DNA of 60,395 nucleotides from Clostridia bacterium (GCA_017625465.1 JAGAKS010000015.1:1-60395); one strand, 5' to 3'. Counted from the stretch's first letter, positions 25,376 to 34,065 are shown. Notes: a model not told the origin generated them from the letters alone. Numbers and translations are program-made.

Positions 25376-26533
25376 ATGGCACAAAAAAGAGATTATTATG
25401 AAGTTTTAGGTGTTCAAAAAAATGCAACAGATGAAGAATTAAAAAAAGCATATAGAAAATTAGCCAAGAAATATCACCCAGATGCAAATCCAGATGATAA
25501 AGAAGGAGCAGAAGCAAAATTTAAAGAGGTAAATGAAGCTTATGAAACTTTATCAGATAAACAAAAAAGACAAATGTATGATCAATTTGGATTTGACGGA
25601 CCACAATTTGGTGGAGGTCAAGGTGGAGGTTACTATTCTTATGGTAGTGGCTTTGATGGATTTGGAGGCTTTACAGATTTTAATGACTTAGGAGATTTAG
25701 GAGATATTTTTTCTTCTTTCTTTGGTGGAGGAAGCTCAAGAACAAGAAGTAATTCAAATTCTCCTAGAAAAGGTGCAGATTTAAAAGTTAATTTAGACAT
25801 TACTTTTGAAGAAGCATATCTTGGTGTAGAAAAAGAAATCAGTATTAATAGAAATGAAGTTTGCAAATCATGTAATGGTACAGGTGCAAAAGCTGGTACA
25901 ACACCAGTTACTTGTGGTACTTGTAATGGTCAAGGAAAAGTTAAACAAGTAGTTACAACACCATTCGGACAAATGTCTACACAAAAAGTTTGTAGTACTT
26001 GTGGAGGAACAGGTAAAGTTATAAAAGAACCTTGTATTGATTGTAAAGGTAAAGGAAAAGTTAGAAAATCTGTTAAAATTAAAGTTAAAATTCCAGAAGG
26101 TATAGATGAAGGCCAAACAATAGTATTAAAAGGTGAAGGAGAGCCAGGTACAAATAACGGACCAAAGGGCGATTTATACATTGTTATACATATCAGAAGA
26201 CATAATATATATTCTAGACAAGGTGACCATGTATTTTGTGAAGTTCCAATTACTTTTACAGGAGCTACTTTAGGTACTGAAATTGAAATTCCTATGGTAG
26301 ATGGAAGTAAAGAAAAATACAGAATTCCTGAAGGTACACAAACAGGAACTAAATTTACTATAAAAAACAAAGGCTTTAAAAGTGTAAATGGAAATTGGAG
26401 AGGGGATTTTGTATTTATGGTTACTGTGCAAGTTCCAAAAAAATTAACTCATGAACAAAGAGAGTTATTGGTGGAACTTGCAAAAACAATGAATGAGCAA
26501 CCACCAATTAAGAAAAAAGGAATTTTCGGATAA
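25376..26533 (+). CDS. dnaJ: Chaperone DnaJ (Hsp40)
   Basis: 385 aa. Co-chaperone stimulating DnaK ATPase. J-domain 1-70 with HPD (KYHPDANP), a Gly/Phe-rich linker (about 75-125), four CxxCxGxG zinc motifs ([42 protein letters not shown]), then the C-terminal substrate-binding domains ([15 protein letters not shown]...). ATG 25376 with TTAGGAGG. Last gene of the heat-shock operon. Confidence 0.97.
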   Translation: MAQKRDYYEVLGVQKNATDEELKKAYRKLAKKYHPDANPDDKEGAEAKFKEVNEAYETLSDKQKRQMYDQFGFDGPQFGGGQGGGYYSYGSGFDGFGGFTDFNDLGDLGDIFSSFFGGGSSRTRSNSNSPRKGADLKVNLDITFEEAYLGVEKEISINRNEVCKSCNGTGAKAGTTPVTCGTCNGQGKVKQVVTTPFGQMSTQKVCSTCGGTGKVIKEPCIDCKGKGKVRKSVKIKVKIPEGIDEGQTIVLKGEGEPGTNNGPKGDLYIVIHIRRHNIYSRQGDHVFCEVPITFTGATLGTEIEIPMVDGSKEKYRIPEGTQTGTKFTIKNKGFKSVNGNWRGDFVFMVTVQVPKKLTHEQRELLVELAKTMNEQPPIKKKGIFG

Positions 26534-26562
26534 TTGACATTTTTGAAAAATAATAGTATAAT
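26534..26562 (+). promoter_or_regulatory. Consensus promoter with no ORF downstream
   Basis: TTGACA (26534-26539), 17-bp spacer, TATAAT (26557-26562); begins on the dnaJ stop. Drives the candidate small RNA that follows. Confidence 0.8.
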
Positions 26563-26568
26563 AAATCT

Positions 26569-26658
26569 ATTCTTATTCAAAGTTATTATCTGAATGATAA
26601 TTAATCATAAGAATCTCTCAAAAGCAAAAACTACCATCGGTGAGGATGGTAGTTTTTT
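26569..26658 (+). ncRNA. Candidate small RNA, about 90 nt
   Basis: Bounded by a perfect sigma-A promoter and an intrinsic terminator (ACTACCATC-GGTGAG-GATGGTAGT plus T run, 26630-26658). Between them is a nested hairpin: ATTCTTAT/ATAAGAAT outside (26569-26576, 26607-26614) and TTATTATC/GATAATTAA inside. There is no ORF with an RBS. The 5' end is inferred from the promoter. It does not resemble tmRNA, 6S, SRP or RNase P. Confidence 0.6.
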
Positions 26659-26720
26659 GTTTATCTTGAAATGTTTTTATCATTGGCTTACAAGCCAATT
26701 CATAGAGAGCTCCAAATAAT

Positions 26721-26758
26721 TATATAATAAAAAGAGCTCGATTATATCAATCGGCTCT
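26721..26758 (-). terminator. Terminator of the minus-strand 26776 gene
   Basis: AGAGC-CGATT / AATCG-GCTCT stem with one bulge, followed on the minus strand by a U run. Confidence 0.7.
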
Positions 26759-26775
26759 AATAATATTCGAAGTTT

Positions 26776-27096
26776 TTATCTGTAAAATCTAGTCACAATT
26801 GGAATAAATTGTGTTTCATAAATGCTATCTACTATTTTAAGAAAAATATCAATGTTTTCGTTGTTTCGTGTAAATGGTGCTAATGTAACATGTAGTTCTC
26901 TATAAGCTTTCATAACAGTAGTAATTACTTGTTCATCCTCATCAAAGTATAAGCTTGCGAAAAAGTTGCTTATATAATTTTTAACATCATTTTCCCAAGT
27001 TATACTATTTAATTTCTTAAATCTTTCATGAGTCCCTCTAAAGAACTTAATAATTTTCTTTCTTTTTCTTAATATTTTTTCTGAATTATTTATCAT
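26776..27096 (-). CDS. Small helical protein of unknown function
   Basis: 106 aa. Start 27096 chosen for AGGGAGA 9 nt upstream; the frame opens 6 codons earlier. Very basic N-terminus (KILRKRKKIIKFFRGTHERFKK) followed by mixed amphipathic helices; no membrane segment, no Cys. No family recognised. Own terminator; flanked by diverged inverted repeats. Confidence 0.55.
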   Translation of the reverse strand: MINNSEKILRKRKKIIKFFRGTHERFKKLNSITWENDVKNYISNFFASLYFDEDEQVITTVMKAYRELHVTLAPFTRNNENIDIFLKIVDSIYETQFIPIVTRFYR

Positions 27097-27196
27097 AAAT
27101 ATCTCTCCCTTCATACCTAAAATTTAGGTTAATAAAAAATTTTTAAAGGGAGCTCTTATGATTGGTTTCAGAAGCCGATTGATATATTTACATTTC

Positions 27197-27233
27197 AATG
27201 TACAAAATCCCTGAAAGGGAATAAAAGTACATT
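27197..27233. other. Nested hairpin in the 27.1-27.35 kb gap
   Basis: AATGTAC (27197-27203) pairs with GTACATT (27227-27233), and TCCC (27208-27211) with GGGA (27217-27220). The rest of this 260-bp gap shows only A/T-rich sequence and the recD2 promoter. Confidence 0.45.
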
Positions 27234-27296
27234 AATAGTATAACATAAAGTGATAGAAAAGTCAAATTATGTAAACAGATAAGCTGAGGAAAATAC

Positions 27297-27325
27297 TTGC
27301 AAAATAATATATAATTTGATAAAAT
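27297..27325 (+). promoter_or_regulatory. recD2 promoter candidate
   Basis: TTGCAA (27297-27302), 17-bp spacer, TAAAAT (27320-27325). Confidence 0.55.
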
Positions 27326-27355
27326 ATAACAAACATATTTTTGGAGCGAGTGAAA

Positions 27356-29565
27356 TTGGAACTAAAAGGACAGGTAGAAGAATTTATATATCAAAACGAG
27401 GCAAATAGTTATACTATTGCAGTATTTCAAACCGAAGATACAGAAATACTTACAGTAGTTGGTTTTTTGCCTTTTATTGCTGTTCGGGGATTGCTTAAAA
27501 TTAACAGGAAAAATGGTAGTTCACCAAGAATATGGTGAGCAATTTAAAATCGATTCTTTTGAAAAAATAATGCCAGAAACTACAGATGCTTTTGAAAAAT
27601 ATTTGGCAAGCGGTACTATAAAAGGTATTGGTCCAGCAACTGCTAGAAAAATCATTGAAAAATTTGGAACAGAAGCCATAACAGTATTTAAATTTGAACC
27701 ACTGAGACTTGCTGAAATTAGAGGAATTTCAAAAGATAAAGCTTATGAAATTGGAGAAGAGTTTAACGAAAAGTGGGGGATTTGGCAAATAGTTGGATTT
27801 CTTGAACGCTTTGGAATTACAGCAAACAATAGCAAAAAAGTTTATGATGCACTTGGCAAGGATGCTATCGAAAAAATAGAAGAAAATCCATATATTTTAA
27901 TTGATATAGTATATGGTGTAAATTTTCAGAAGTTAGATAGAATGGCTTTAGAACTAGGTGTGCCAAAAGATAGTGATTATAGAATAAAAAGTGGAATAAA
28001 ATATGCTTTACTTATGGCTAGTTATAATGGAAACACGTGTGTCCTAAAAGAAAATTTAATTCAATTTGTACAAGATACTTTGGAAGTAGAAGGTGAATTT
28101 GTAGAAAATAATTTAATCAATTTAAATGTAAAACAGGAAATATATATTGAAAATAGAGAAAATGCTGAAGTTTGGATATATTTATATCCGTTTTATAAAG
28201 CAGAGTTAAATATCACAGAAAGACTTTTAGCATTAAAAAATGCTAAAAACACCAAATATATAAAAGATTTTGAAAATAAAATAATGCTAAACGAAGAAAA
28301 GCTTAAAATTGAGTTATCTGATAAGCAAAGAGAAGCAATAAGACAGATTAATGAAAATAATATTTGCATTATTACTGGTGGTCCAGGTACTGGTAAAACA
28401 ACTATTATAAAATGTATTTTAGAAATATACAAAGCTCAAAAGCAAAAAGTTGTGCTTTGTGCGCCAACTGGTAGAGCAGCTAAGAGAATGAGCGAAACTA
28501 CTGGAGAAGAAGCAAAAACTATACATAGGCTATTGGAAATAGGAAAAATTGAAGAAGACAAATTAGGGAGTGTAGATGAAGATATTACTCCAATAGATGT
28601 TGATGTTTTAATAATAGATGAGATGTCTATGGTTGATGTATTTCTTATGAATTATATAGTAAAAGCTGTATATTATGGAACAAAAATAATACTAGTAGGA
28701 GATGCAAATCAATTGCCATCTGTTGGACCAGGAAGCATATTAAAAGATTTAATTGCTTCCGAACAGTTTGCTATGGTTCAACTTAATAAAATTTTTAGGC
28801 AAGCTGCTAAAAGTAAAATAATAGTAAATGCTCATAATGTAAATAATGGTATTAGTTTTGTAGGAAAAAATGAAAAAGATGAAGATAAACTAGATGATTT
28901 TTTCTATTTAAATGAGTCAAATCAAGATAAAATTTTATATCAAGTTCTTTCTTTAAGTAAAGATAGATTGAAAAAATACGGAGATTATGAGTTTTTCAAA
29001 AATATTCAAGTTTTAACACCAACTAAAAAAGGAATGTTAGGAACTAAAGAATTAAATAAAAGTTTACAAAAAACTTTAAATCCTGAAGATGTAAATGTGT
29101 TGGAAAAGCAATATGGTGAAATTGTTTTTAGAGAAGGCGATAGAGTAATGCAAATAAAAAACAATTATGACATATATTGGGAAAAAGATAAAGAAGTAGG
29201 AACTGGGATATTTAATGGAGAGCTTGGCATAATTAAAGAAATAGACAATAAGGAGAAGCAAATTGAAGTAGAATTTGATGATAAGAAAGTTGCATGGTAT
29301 GCTTTTTCTGAATTAGAAGAATTAGAGCATGCTTATGCAATAACAATACATAAAGCACAGCGGAAGTGAGTTTGATGTTGTTATTTTAGTTGTACCACCA
29401 ACTTCAAATATGTTGCTTACTAGAAATTTATTGTATACTGGAATTACTAGAGCTAAAAAACTTTTAATAGTAATAGGAAATAAAAAATTAATCGAATTTA
29501 TGATAAACAATACAGATACCAAAAAGAGAAATACTGGCTTAGAAATAAGATTAAAAAATGCTTAA
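27356..29565 (+). CDS. recD2: ATP-dependent 5'-3' DNA helicase RecD2; needs two +1 frameshifts
   Basis: TTG 27356 (GGAG 9 nt upstream) is the likely start. Frame zero runs 43 codons to CGG 27485; skipping one C restores GDCLKLTGKMVVHQEYGEQF. It then runs 625 codons to CGG 29361; skipping that C restores GSEFDVVILVVPP to the stop at 29565. The result, 735 aa, matches RecD2 family length. Domains: N-terminal OB-like part, helix-hairpin-helix (GTIKGIGPATARKII), Walker A GGPGTGKTT, Walker B IDEMSMVD, GDANQLPSVGPG, and the C-terminal helicase motif HKAQ-G-SEFD ... TRNLLYTGITRAKK. Motifs on both sides of both sites are intact, so it does not look decayed. Role: DNA repair and replication-fork maintenance. 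Confidence 0.8.
27485..27487 (+). other. +1 recoding site 2: GCT GTT CGG G
   Basis: In-frame CGG as codon 44 of recD2. Skipping C27485 gives GGG (Gly), which starts the conserved G-x-x-L-x-L-T-G strand. GCT lies two codons before. Confidence 0.7.
29361..29363 (+). other. +1 recoding site 3: GCA CAG CGG A
   Basis: In-frame CGG in helicase motif HKAQ. Skipping C29361 gives GGA (Gly) of the invariant Q-G-S-E-F. Without it a stop appears two codons later. GCA lies two codons before. Confidence 0.72.
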
Positions 29566-29662
29566 AACTTGTTCTTTTTCAAAAAAAATGGTCTAATATA
29601 TATTAGAGTATTTCTTTACTAGTTTTTTGAGGGAACAAGCACGCCACAGTATCGGAGGTATT

Positions 29663-30460
29663 ATGTTTGAAGAAAAAAACTGTAAAGGCCTAGAGCCAAA
29701 GTATTACCACAAAATGATTTGGATAATAGTATTGACTTCAATATTGTTATCAGTGTTAGTAGCATTAATTTCAGGACCGAGAATTGCAGAAAAGCTCTTA
29801 GCTTGGCATATGAACCTTGCTAATAGTAATGATGATGTATATTTGTCGGTAAACTTGATTGAAAAAGCTATTATTTACATTTTTATTGGCATGATTTTAT
29901 TTTCTGTTTTACTTAATACTATTGTGCTAACTCTTGTTAAATTTCTGGTACTAGAACCCATGATATCTGATTTGCAGAAAGAAAAACGTTCTTTTAGAAA
30001 AGATAACTTGACTGGTTTGTGCCGGCGAGAAGTCTTAGAAGAACGAACATCGTGGTATGAACAAGATTACGAAAGCATCGCAATTTTGTATGTAGATGTT
30101 AATAATCTTAAAAATATCAATGATGATTATGGGCATGATGCTGGAGATGAGGCTATCATCGGAGTTGCAAATGAAATAAAGAAATTACGAACTTTTTACT
30201 CAGAATTAGACCATTTTAGAGTGGGTGGTGATGAGTTTGTCGTGATTATCAAAGATGCAACAGAAGAACGAGCAAGAGACTTAGGCAGAATCTTATCAAA
30301 TCAAATTGAAAGAATTATGCTTAGAACAGTAAACGGTCAGAAGGTAACAGCAGCCATTGGCTTTGCATATGCCAACAACAGGATTCGCATAAATAGTTTG
30401 ATGCATCAAGCAGATGATGACATGTATCGAAACAAAAAGCGAATGAAGGGTATTAATTAA
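29663..30460 (+). CDS. Membrane GGDEF protein (putative diguanylate cyclase)
   Basis: 265 aa from ATG 29663 (CGGAGG upstream). Two transmembrane helices (about 18-40 and 72-98) enclose a short outer loop. Then a GGDEF domain: DNLTGLCRREVL, DVNNLKNINDDYGHDAGDEA and the active-site RVGGDEFVVI (about 192-201). No RxxD inhibitory site five residues upstream. Makes c-di-GMP if active; the HD-GYP protein at 12794 could degrade it. Codon use is less AT-biased (GTGCCGGCGA); CGG 30023 is read here as the second Arg-region residue of the conserved N/C-R-R motif, and a +1 shift there would quickly hit a stop. Confidence 0.85.
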   Translation: MFEEKNCKGLEPKYYHKMIWIIVLTSILLSVLVALISGPRIAEKLLAWHMNLANSNDDVYLSVNLIEKAIIYIFIGMILFSVLLNTIVLTLVKFLVLEPMISDLQKEKRSFRKDNLTGLCRREVLEERTSWYEQDYESIAILYVDVNNLKNINDDYGHDAGDEAIIGVANEIKKLRTFYSELDHFRVGGDEFVVIIKDATEERARDLGRILSNQIERIMLRTVNGQKVTAAIGFAYANNRIRINSLMHQADDDMYRNKKRMKGIN

Positions 30461-30510
30461 TATTAAGAGGGTTTAAAAAATGAAAATATGCAGTAATTAA
30501 CAAAGTGCTT

Positions 30511-30547
30511 GTAGCAGTAGACGCTTAGTCTGCTGCTTTTCCCTTTT
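30511..30547 (+). terminator. Terminator after the GGDEF gene
   Basis: AGCAGTAGAC / GTCTGCTGCT stem (one mismatch) and T run. Confidence 0.8.
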
Positions 30548-30562
30548 TATAGGGGAAAAATA

Positions 30563-30589
30563 TGTCGATAAAAACCTTTGAAATCGACA
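30563..30589. promoter_or_regulatory. Spo0A-box-like pair upstream of spoIIAA
   Basis: TGTCGAT (30563-30569) and its inverted copy ATCGACA (30583-30589), one mismatch from the 0A-box core TGTCGAA, located upstream of a sigma-H-like promoter as in B. subtilis spoIIA. Confidence 0.55.
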
Positions 30590-30610
30590 AAACTTCTTAT
30601 TTTTCACCGA

Positions 30611-30635
30611 AGGAAAAAACTCCTTATAATCGAAT
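30611..30635 (+). promoter_or_regulatory. Sigma-H-type promoter of the spoIIA operon
   Basis: AGGAAAA (30611-30617), 14-nt gap, GAAT (30632-30635). This matches the spacing of known sigma-H promoters (AGGA-type -35, GAAT -10). It sits 36 bp before the spoIIAA start. Confidence 0.6.
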
Positions 30636-30670
30636 ATTAGAGTAGAACAAAAGATAAGGAGGGTAAACTT

Positions 30671-31003
30671 ATGAATGTCAAACATTATGTAGAAGATAAA
30701 GTTATCGTCTTCGAAATAACAGAAGATTTAGATCATCATGTTACAGAAAAAATAAGGAGGAGAGCAGATTATGAAATTCAAAGATTTATGCCTAAAAGAG
30801 TTATACTTGATTTTAATAGGGTTGTATTTATGGACAGTGCCGGAATTGGACTAGTTATAGGAAGATACAAAACTACTTGTTGCTATGGAGGAAAATTAGA
30901 AATAGCAAATGTGAGCACAAAATTGAGAAGAATTTTTGAGATGTCTGGAATTTTAAAAATAATTCCAATAATATCTTCAGATAAGGAGGCGGTAAATGAA
31001 TAA
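30671..31003 (+). CDS. spoIIAA: Anti-anti-sigma factor SpoIIAA
   Basis: 110 aa STAS-domain protein. Binds SpoIIAB to free sigma-F in the forespore. Conserved phosphorylation region FMDSAGIGLVIGRYK with the Ser after MD (about residue 57), and VILDFNRVVFMD strand. ATG 30671 follows AAGGAGGG. Overlaps spoIIAB by 8 bp, giving translational coupling. First gene of a spoIIAA-spoIIAB-sigF-spoIID-spoIIQ run under a sigma-H/Spo0A-type promoter. Confidence 0.93.
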   Translation: MNVKHYVEDKVIVFEITEDLDHHVTEKIRRRADYEIQRFMPKRVILDFNRVVFMDSAGIGLVIGRYKTTCCYGGKLEIANVSTKLRRIFEMSGILKIIPIISSDKEAVNE

Positions 31004-31466
31004 GATTATAAAAAACGAAATGAAATTAGAATTTTTGAGTAAATCAAATAATGAGTCTTTTGCAAGAATTGCTGTGGCATGTTTTGCTTCACAAATTGAC
31101 CCTACTATTGAAGAAGTAGCAGATATTAAAACCTCAGTTTCTGAAGCTGTTACAAATGCGATTATTCACGCATATCCTAACGGAGAAGGAATTGTAAAAG
31201 TAGTGGCTAAATTATATGAAGATGAGATAGAAATTGAAATTTCAGATACTGGTATAGGAATAAGCGATATAGAAGAGGCAAAAGAACCTTTATATACTAC
31301 AAAAAGTGGATTAGAGCGTTCAGGTATGGGATTTACAATAATGGAGAGTTTTATGGATAGTTTAAAGGTTGAATCTATTGTAGGTCTTGGAACAAAAATA
31401 AGTATGAGAAAAAAGATAAAAAACAAGGAAGTTAGTTTATCTTCTAGTACATATGAAATAAAATAA
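30996..31466 (+). CDS. spoIIAB: Anti-sigma-F factor and kinase SpoIIAB
   Basis: 156 aa. Holds sigma-F inactive and phosphorylates SpoIIAA. GHKL kinase motifs: N-box SEAVTNAIIHAYP (about 48-60), G1 DTGIGISDIE, and the ATP-lid part GMGFTIMESFMD. ATG 30996 with AAGGAGGC inside the spoIIAA end. The stop is 10 nt before sigF. Confidence 0.94.
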   Translation: MNKIIKNEMKLEFLSKSNNESFARIAVACFASQIDPTIEEVADIKTSVSEAVTNAIIHAYPNGEGIVKVVAKLYEDEIEIEISDTGIGISDIEEAKEPLYTTKSGLERSGMGFTIMESFMDSLKVESIVGLGTKISMRKKIKNKEVSLSSSTYEIK

Positions 31467-31476
31467 AGGAGGAATT

Positions 31477-32061
31477 ATGTATGAAAATAATAATTCTCTC
31501 TTGGAGGAAGCAGCAAGTGGAAATTTAGAAAAAATGGAAATCTTAATAAATCAGAATATTGGACTAATATGGGGTATTGTAAAAAAGTTTATTGGGAAGG
31601 GTTACGAAACAGAAGATTTATATCAGATAGCATGCATGGGATTTATAAAAGCAATAAAGAGATTTGATTCTAGCTATAAAGTAAAACTTTCAACTTATGC
31701 AGTACCCTATATTTTAGGAGAAATAAAAAAATTTATTAGAGATGATGGTATTATAAAAATAAGTAGGAGTGTAAAGGAATTAGGTTTTAAAGTACTTATG
31801 GAGTCTATAAATGAAGAAAATAACGAAAGAAAGATTTTTAGCGAGTTTGATGAACAATCTAAAATCATTGATAAAATTACAATAGAAGAACTTGTTGAAA
31901 ACTTAAACATGAGAGATAAAAAAATTATAAAACTTAGATTTTATGGAGAAAAAACACAGACACAGGTGGCAAAAATTATGGGAATTTCACAAGTACAAGT
32001 TTCCAGAATAGAGAAAAGAATTTTAAAAGATTTAAAAGAAAAATTGAAGGCAGAGGTATAG
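31477..32061 (+). CDS. sigF: RNA polymerase sigma-F factor
   Basis: 194 aa, somewhat shorter than the roughly 250-aa B. subtilis protein and compatible with compact clostridial forms. Region 2: GKGYETEDLYQIACMGFIKAIKRFD and STYAVPYILGEIKKFIRDDGIIKISRSVKEL. Region 4: LNMRDKKIIKLRFYGEKTQTQVAKIMGISQVQVSRIEKRILKDLK. Region 3 looks compressed. Directs early forespore transcription. RBS AAAGGAGG. Confidence 0.92.
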   Translation: MYENNNSLLEEAASGNLEKMEILINQNIGLIWGIVKKFIGKGYETEDLYQIACMGFIKAIKRFDSSYKVKLSTYAVPYILGEIKKFIRDDGIIKISRSVKELGFKVLMESINEENNERKIFSEFDEQSKIIDKITIEELVENLNMRDKKIIKLRFYGEKTQTQVAKIMGISQVQVSRIEKRILKDLKEKLKAEV

Positions 32062-32063
32062 AT

Positions 32064-33017
32064 TTGAAAAAGATATTTTTTTATATAATTGCAATTATTG
32101 CAGTTTCGTTTACAATTTCTATAATGCTGACAAAGAATGTAGAAACAAATGAGGTTTCCACAGAAGAGGTAGAAAAAGTGGAAAACAACTTCATAAAATT
32201 ATTACATACTGAAACAGGAAGTGTTGAAGAAATTGGTTTAGAAAGTTATTTATATGGTGTCGTAGCAGCGGAAATGCCGGCAAGTTATGAGCTAGAAGCT
32301 TTAAAAGCACAAGCTGTTGTCGCTAGAACATATACTAAATACAAACAAAATGAGAAAAAGCATGAACAAGCTGATATTTGTGATGATAGCAAATGTTGCC
32401 AAGCATGGATTTCAAAAGAGAATAGATTTGCTAGGTGGGAAGAAGATGAAAGAGAAAGTAATTGGCAAAAAATTGTAAGTGCAGTAGATAGCACTGCTGG
32501 AAAATATATTATTTATGAGGGACAGCCGATAAATGCACTTTTTCATAGTAATAGTGCAGGAAAAACTGAGCTACCTATAAACGTGTGGGGTGGAAATTAT
32601 CCGTATTTGGAAAGTGTTGAAACATCTGGAGAAGAGGCATATTCTACTTATGCATCAGAGGTGCAGATTTCTAAGGATGAATTAATTCAAAAAATGTTAG
32701 AAAAATATCCAGAATTTACTATAGATTTTAAGAAAGATGATTGTATGAAAATTTTAGAATATAATGAAAGTGGAAGAGTAAAAACTCTAAAAGTAGGTAA
32801 TATAAATTTATCTGGCGTTGAAGCCAGAACTATATTTGGACTTAAATCTACAAATTTTGAATTTTTAATTGATGGAGATAAAATTAAATTTTCAATTTTA
32901 GGTTATGGTCATGGAGTTGGTTTAAGTCAAAGCGGAAGTGATAGTTTGGCGAAACAAGGAAAAAATTTTGAAGAAATTATAAAACATTATTATAAAAATG
33001 TGGAAATAGTTGAATAA
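32064..33017 (+). CDS. spoIID: Stage II sporulation protein D (SpoIID)
   Basis: 317 aa starting with TTG 32064 (AGAGG 7 nt upstream, 2 nt after sigF stop). Lytic transglycosylase that remodels septal peptidoglycan during engulfment. N-terminal signal anchor (IFFYIIAIIAVSFTISIML), catalytic-Glu block VVAAEMPASYELEALKAQAVVARTY (about 66-90), and GYGHGVGLSQSG near the C-terminus. Followed by spoIIQ, its usual functional partner. Confidence 0.93.
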   Translation: MKKIFFYIIAIIAVSFTISIMLTKNVETNEVSTEEVEKVENNFIKLLHTETGSVEEIGLESYLYGVVAAEMPASYELEALKAQAVVARTYTKYKQNEKKHEQADICDDSKCCQAWISKENRFARWEEDERESNWQKIVSAVDSTAGKYIIYEGQPINALFHSNSAGKTELPINVWGGNYPYLESVETSGEEAYSTYASEVQISKDELIQKMLEKYPEFTIDFKKDDCMKILEYNESGRVKTLKVGNINLSGVEARTIFGLKSTNFEFLIDGDKIKFSILGYGHGVGLSQSGSDSLAKQGKNFEEIIKHYYKNVEIVE

Positions 33018-33074
33018 TTTTACTGTAAAATGCAGATACTTATTTTATCAAATAAAGCTAAAACGGAGGGTAAA

Positions 33075-33857
33075 ATGAGTAGAAGAGATTATTTTAAAGA
33101 AGAAGATAAATTAAGAAAAATTAGTATTGTTTTTGGAATTACTTTAGTTTTAACGATAGTAGTTTTTACTTTGGTTTTTAATCTATACAATAAGAAACTT
33201 GAAGAAAATGCTAGACAAAGTATTTTAGAACTTGGAAGTATAAATGCTGTAGTTCCAAATTCTTACACAAATAGTGTTACTTCAGCAAGTACAACTGAAG
33301 ATAAGGGTGTAAATGAAGTAAAAAATGAGATAGCTTCAACAGAAATAAAAAAACAAGAACTTCCTAAACATAAAGTAGCGGAAGAACCAGAAAGAAACGA
33401 GGAAGAAAATGTAATAGAAGAACCAAAATCAGAAACAGTAGAACCAGAGCCAATAACATTTTCTGCGCCAATAAATGGTGAGATAATAAAAGATTTTGCA
33501 AATGAAACGTTAGTATATTCTGAGACTTTAGAAGAATGGACTGTGCACAATGGAATTGATATAAAAGCTCCTAAAACTACAGTAGTTATGGCAAGTGCCG
33601 AAGGTATGGTAGAAAGTATAAAAAATGATCCAAGATATGGTTTAACAGTTACTATTACACATAGAGATGGTTTTAAAACTATATATTCTAATTTATTAAC
33701 TGCTGAATTTGTAAGTGAAGGACAAGAAGTAGAAAAAGGTAGAACAATAGGTACTGTAGGAGAAAGTGCAAGTTTTGAGGCGGTAGAAGAAGCACATTTA
33801 CATTTTGAAATGATGAAAGATGGAAAGTATGTAAATCCAACCTTGTATTTTAACTAA
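33075..33857 (+). CDS. spoIIQ: SpoIIQ-like LytM/M23 peptidase
   Basis: 260 aa. The start at 33075 is chosen for GGAGGG upstream. One N-terminal membrane helix (ISIVFGITLVLTIVVFTLVF), a Glu/Pro-rich linker (about 80-140), and an M23 domain. Zn-ligand motifs appear intact: HNGIDIKAP (H and D), and HLHFEM. In B. subtilis SpoIIQ the first His is lost, while clostridial versions keep it, so this one is probably an active endopeptidase. Part of the engulfment channel with SpoIIIAH. Confidence 0.88.
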   Translation: MSRRDYFKEEDKLRKISIVFGITLVLTIVVFTLVFNLYNKKLEENARQSILELGSINAVVPNSYTNSVTSASTTEDKGVNEVKNEIASTEIKKQELPKHKVAEEPERNEEENVIEEPKSETVEPEPITFSAPINGEIIKDFANETLVYSETLEEWTVHNGIDIKAPKTTVVMASAEGMVESIKNDPRYGLTVTITHRDGFKTIYSNLLTAEFVSEGQEVEKGRTIGTVGESASFEAVEEAHLHFEMMKDGKYVNPTLYFN

Positions 33858-33862
33858 TTTGA

Positions 33863-33885
33863 AGCACCAATTTTGGTGCTTTTTC
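33863..33885 (+). terminator. Terminator of the sporulation operon
   Basis: AGCACCAA / TTGGTGCT stem with T run. Confidence 0.88.
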
Positions 33886-33897
33886 CTATTTTATGTA

Positions 33898-33926
33898 TTG
33901 AAATATAAAATCTAATATGATACACT
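33898..33926 (+). promoter_or_regulatory. Promoter of the mini-protein-cdaA operon
   Basis: TTGAAA (33898-33903), 17-bp spacer, TACACT (33921-33926). Confidence 0.6.
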
Positions 33927-33963
33927 ATATTTGTTAACTTATGAAAAAGGAGAATATAATACA

Positions 33964-34065
33964 ATGAAAATTTTCAAAAAAATTTTAGCAGGATTTTTAT
34001 GCGCAATGATGCTTTTATCAGTATGTGGAACATTAGTATATTATGTAATCGCAGCATTACAATAA
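33964..34065 (+). CDS. 33-aa single-pass membrane mini-protein upstream of cdaA
   Basis: ATG 33964 with AAGGAG about 10 nt upstream; stop TAA 34063-34065. Short basic start (MKIFKKI) and one hydrophobic helix to the end (LAGFLCAMMLLSVCGTLVYYVIAAL). It lies 11 nt before cdaA with that gene's RBS between them, so the two are cotranslated. May anchor or modulate the membrane-bound cyclase; function otherwise unknown. Confidence 0.6.
   Translation: MKIFKKILAGFLCAMMLLSVCGTLVYYVIAALQ

Larger units (their letters stand above)
26682..27180. repeat. Diverged inverted repeat flanking a small gene
   Basis: Left: palindrome ATTGGCTT-AC-AAGCCAAT (26682-26699) then CATAGAGAGCTCC. Right (27149-27180), read in reverse complement: CGGCTTCTGAAACCAAT then CATAAGAGCTCC. 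The motif GGCTT...CCAAT...CATA...AGAGCTCC is shared. ATATCAATCGGCT also occurs on both sides in opposite orientation. Could be relics of a small mobile unit or related regulatory hairpins. Confidence 0.4.

Noticed and set aside
26682..27180. Insertion sequence around the 106-aa gene
   Set aside because: The encoded protein shows no transposase motif and no target-site duplication was seen; kept only as an inverted-repeat observation.
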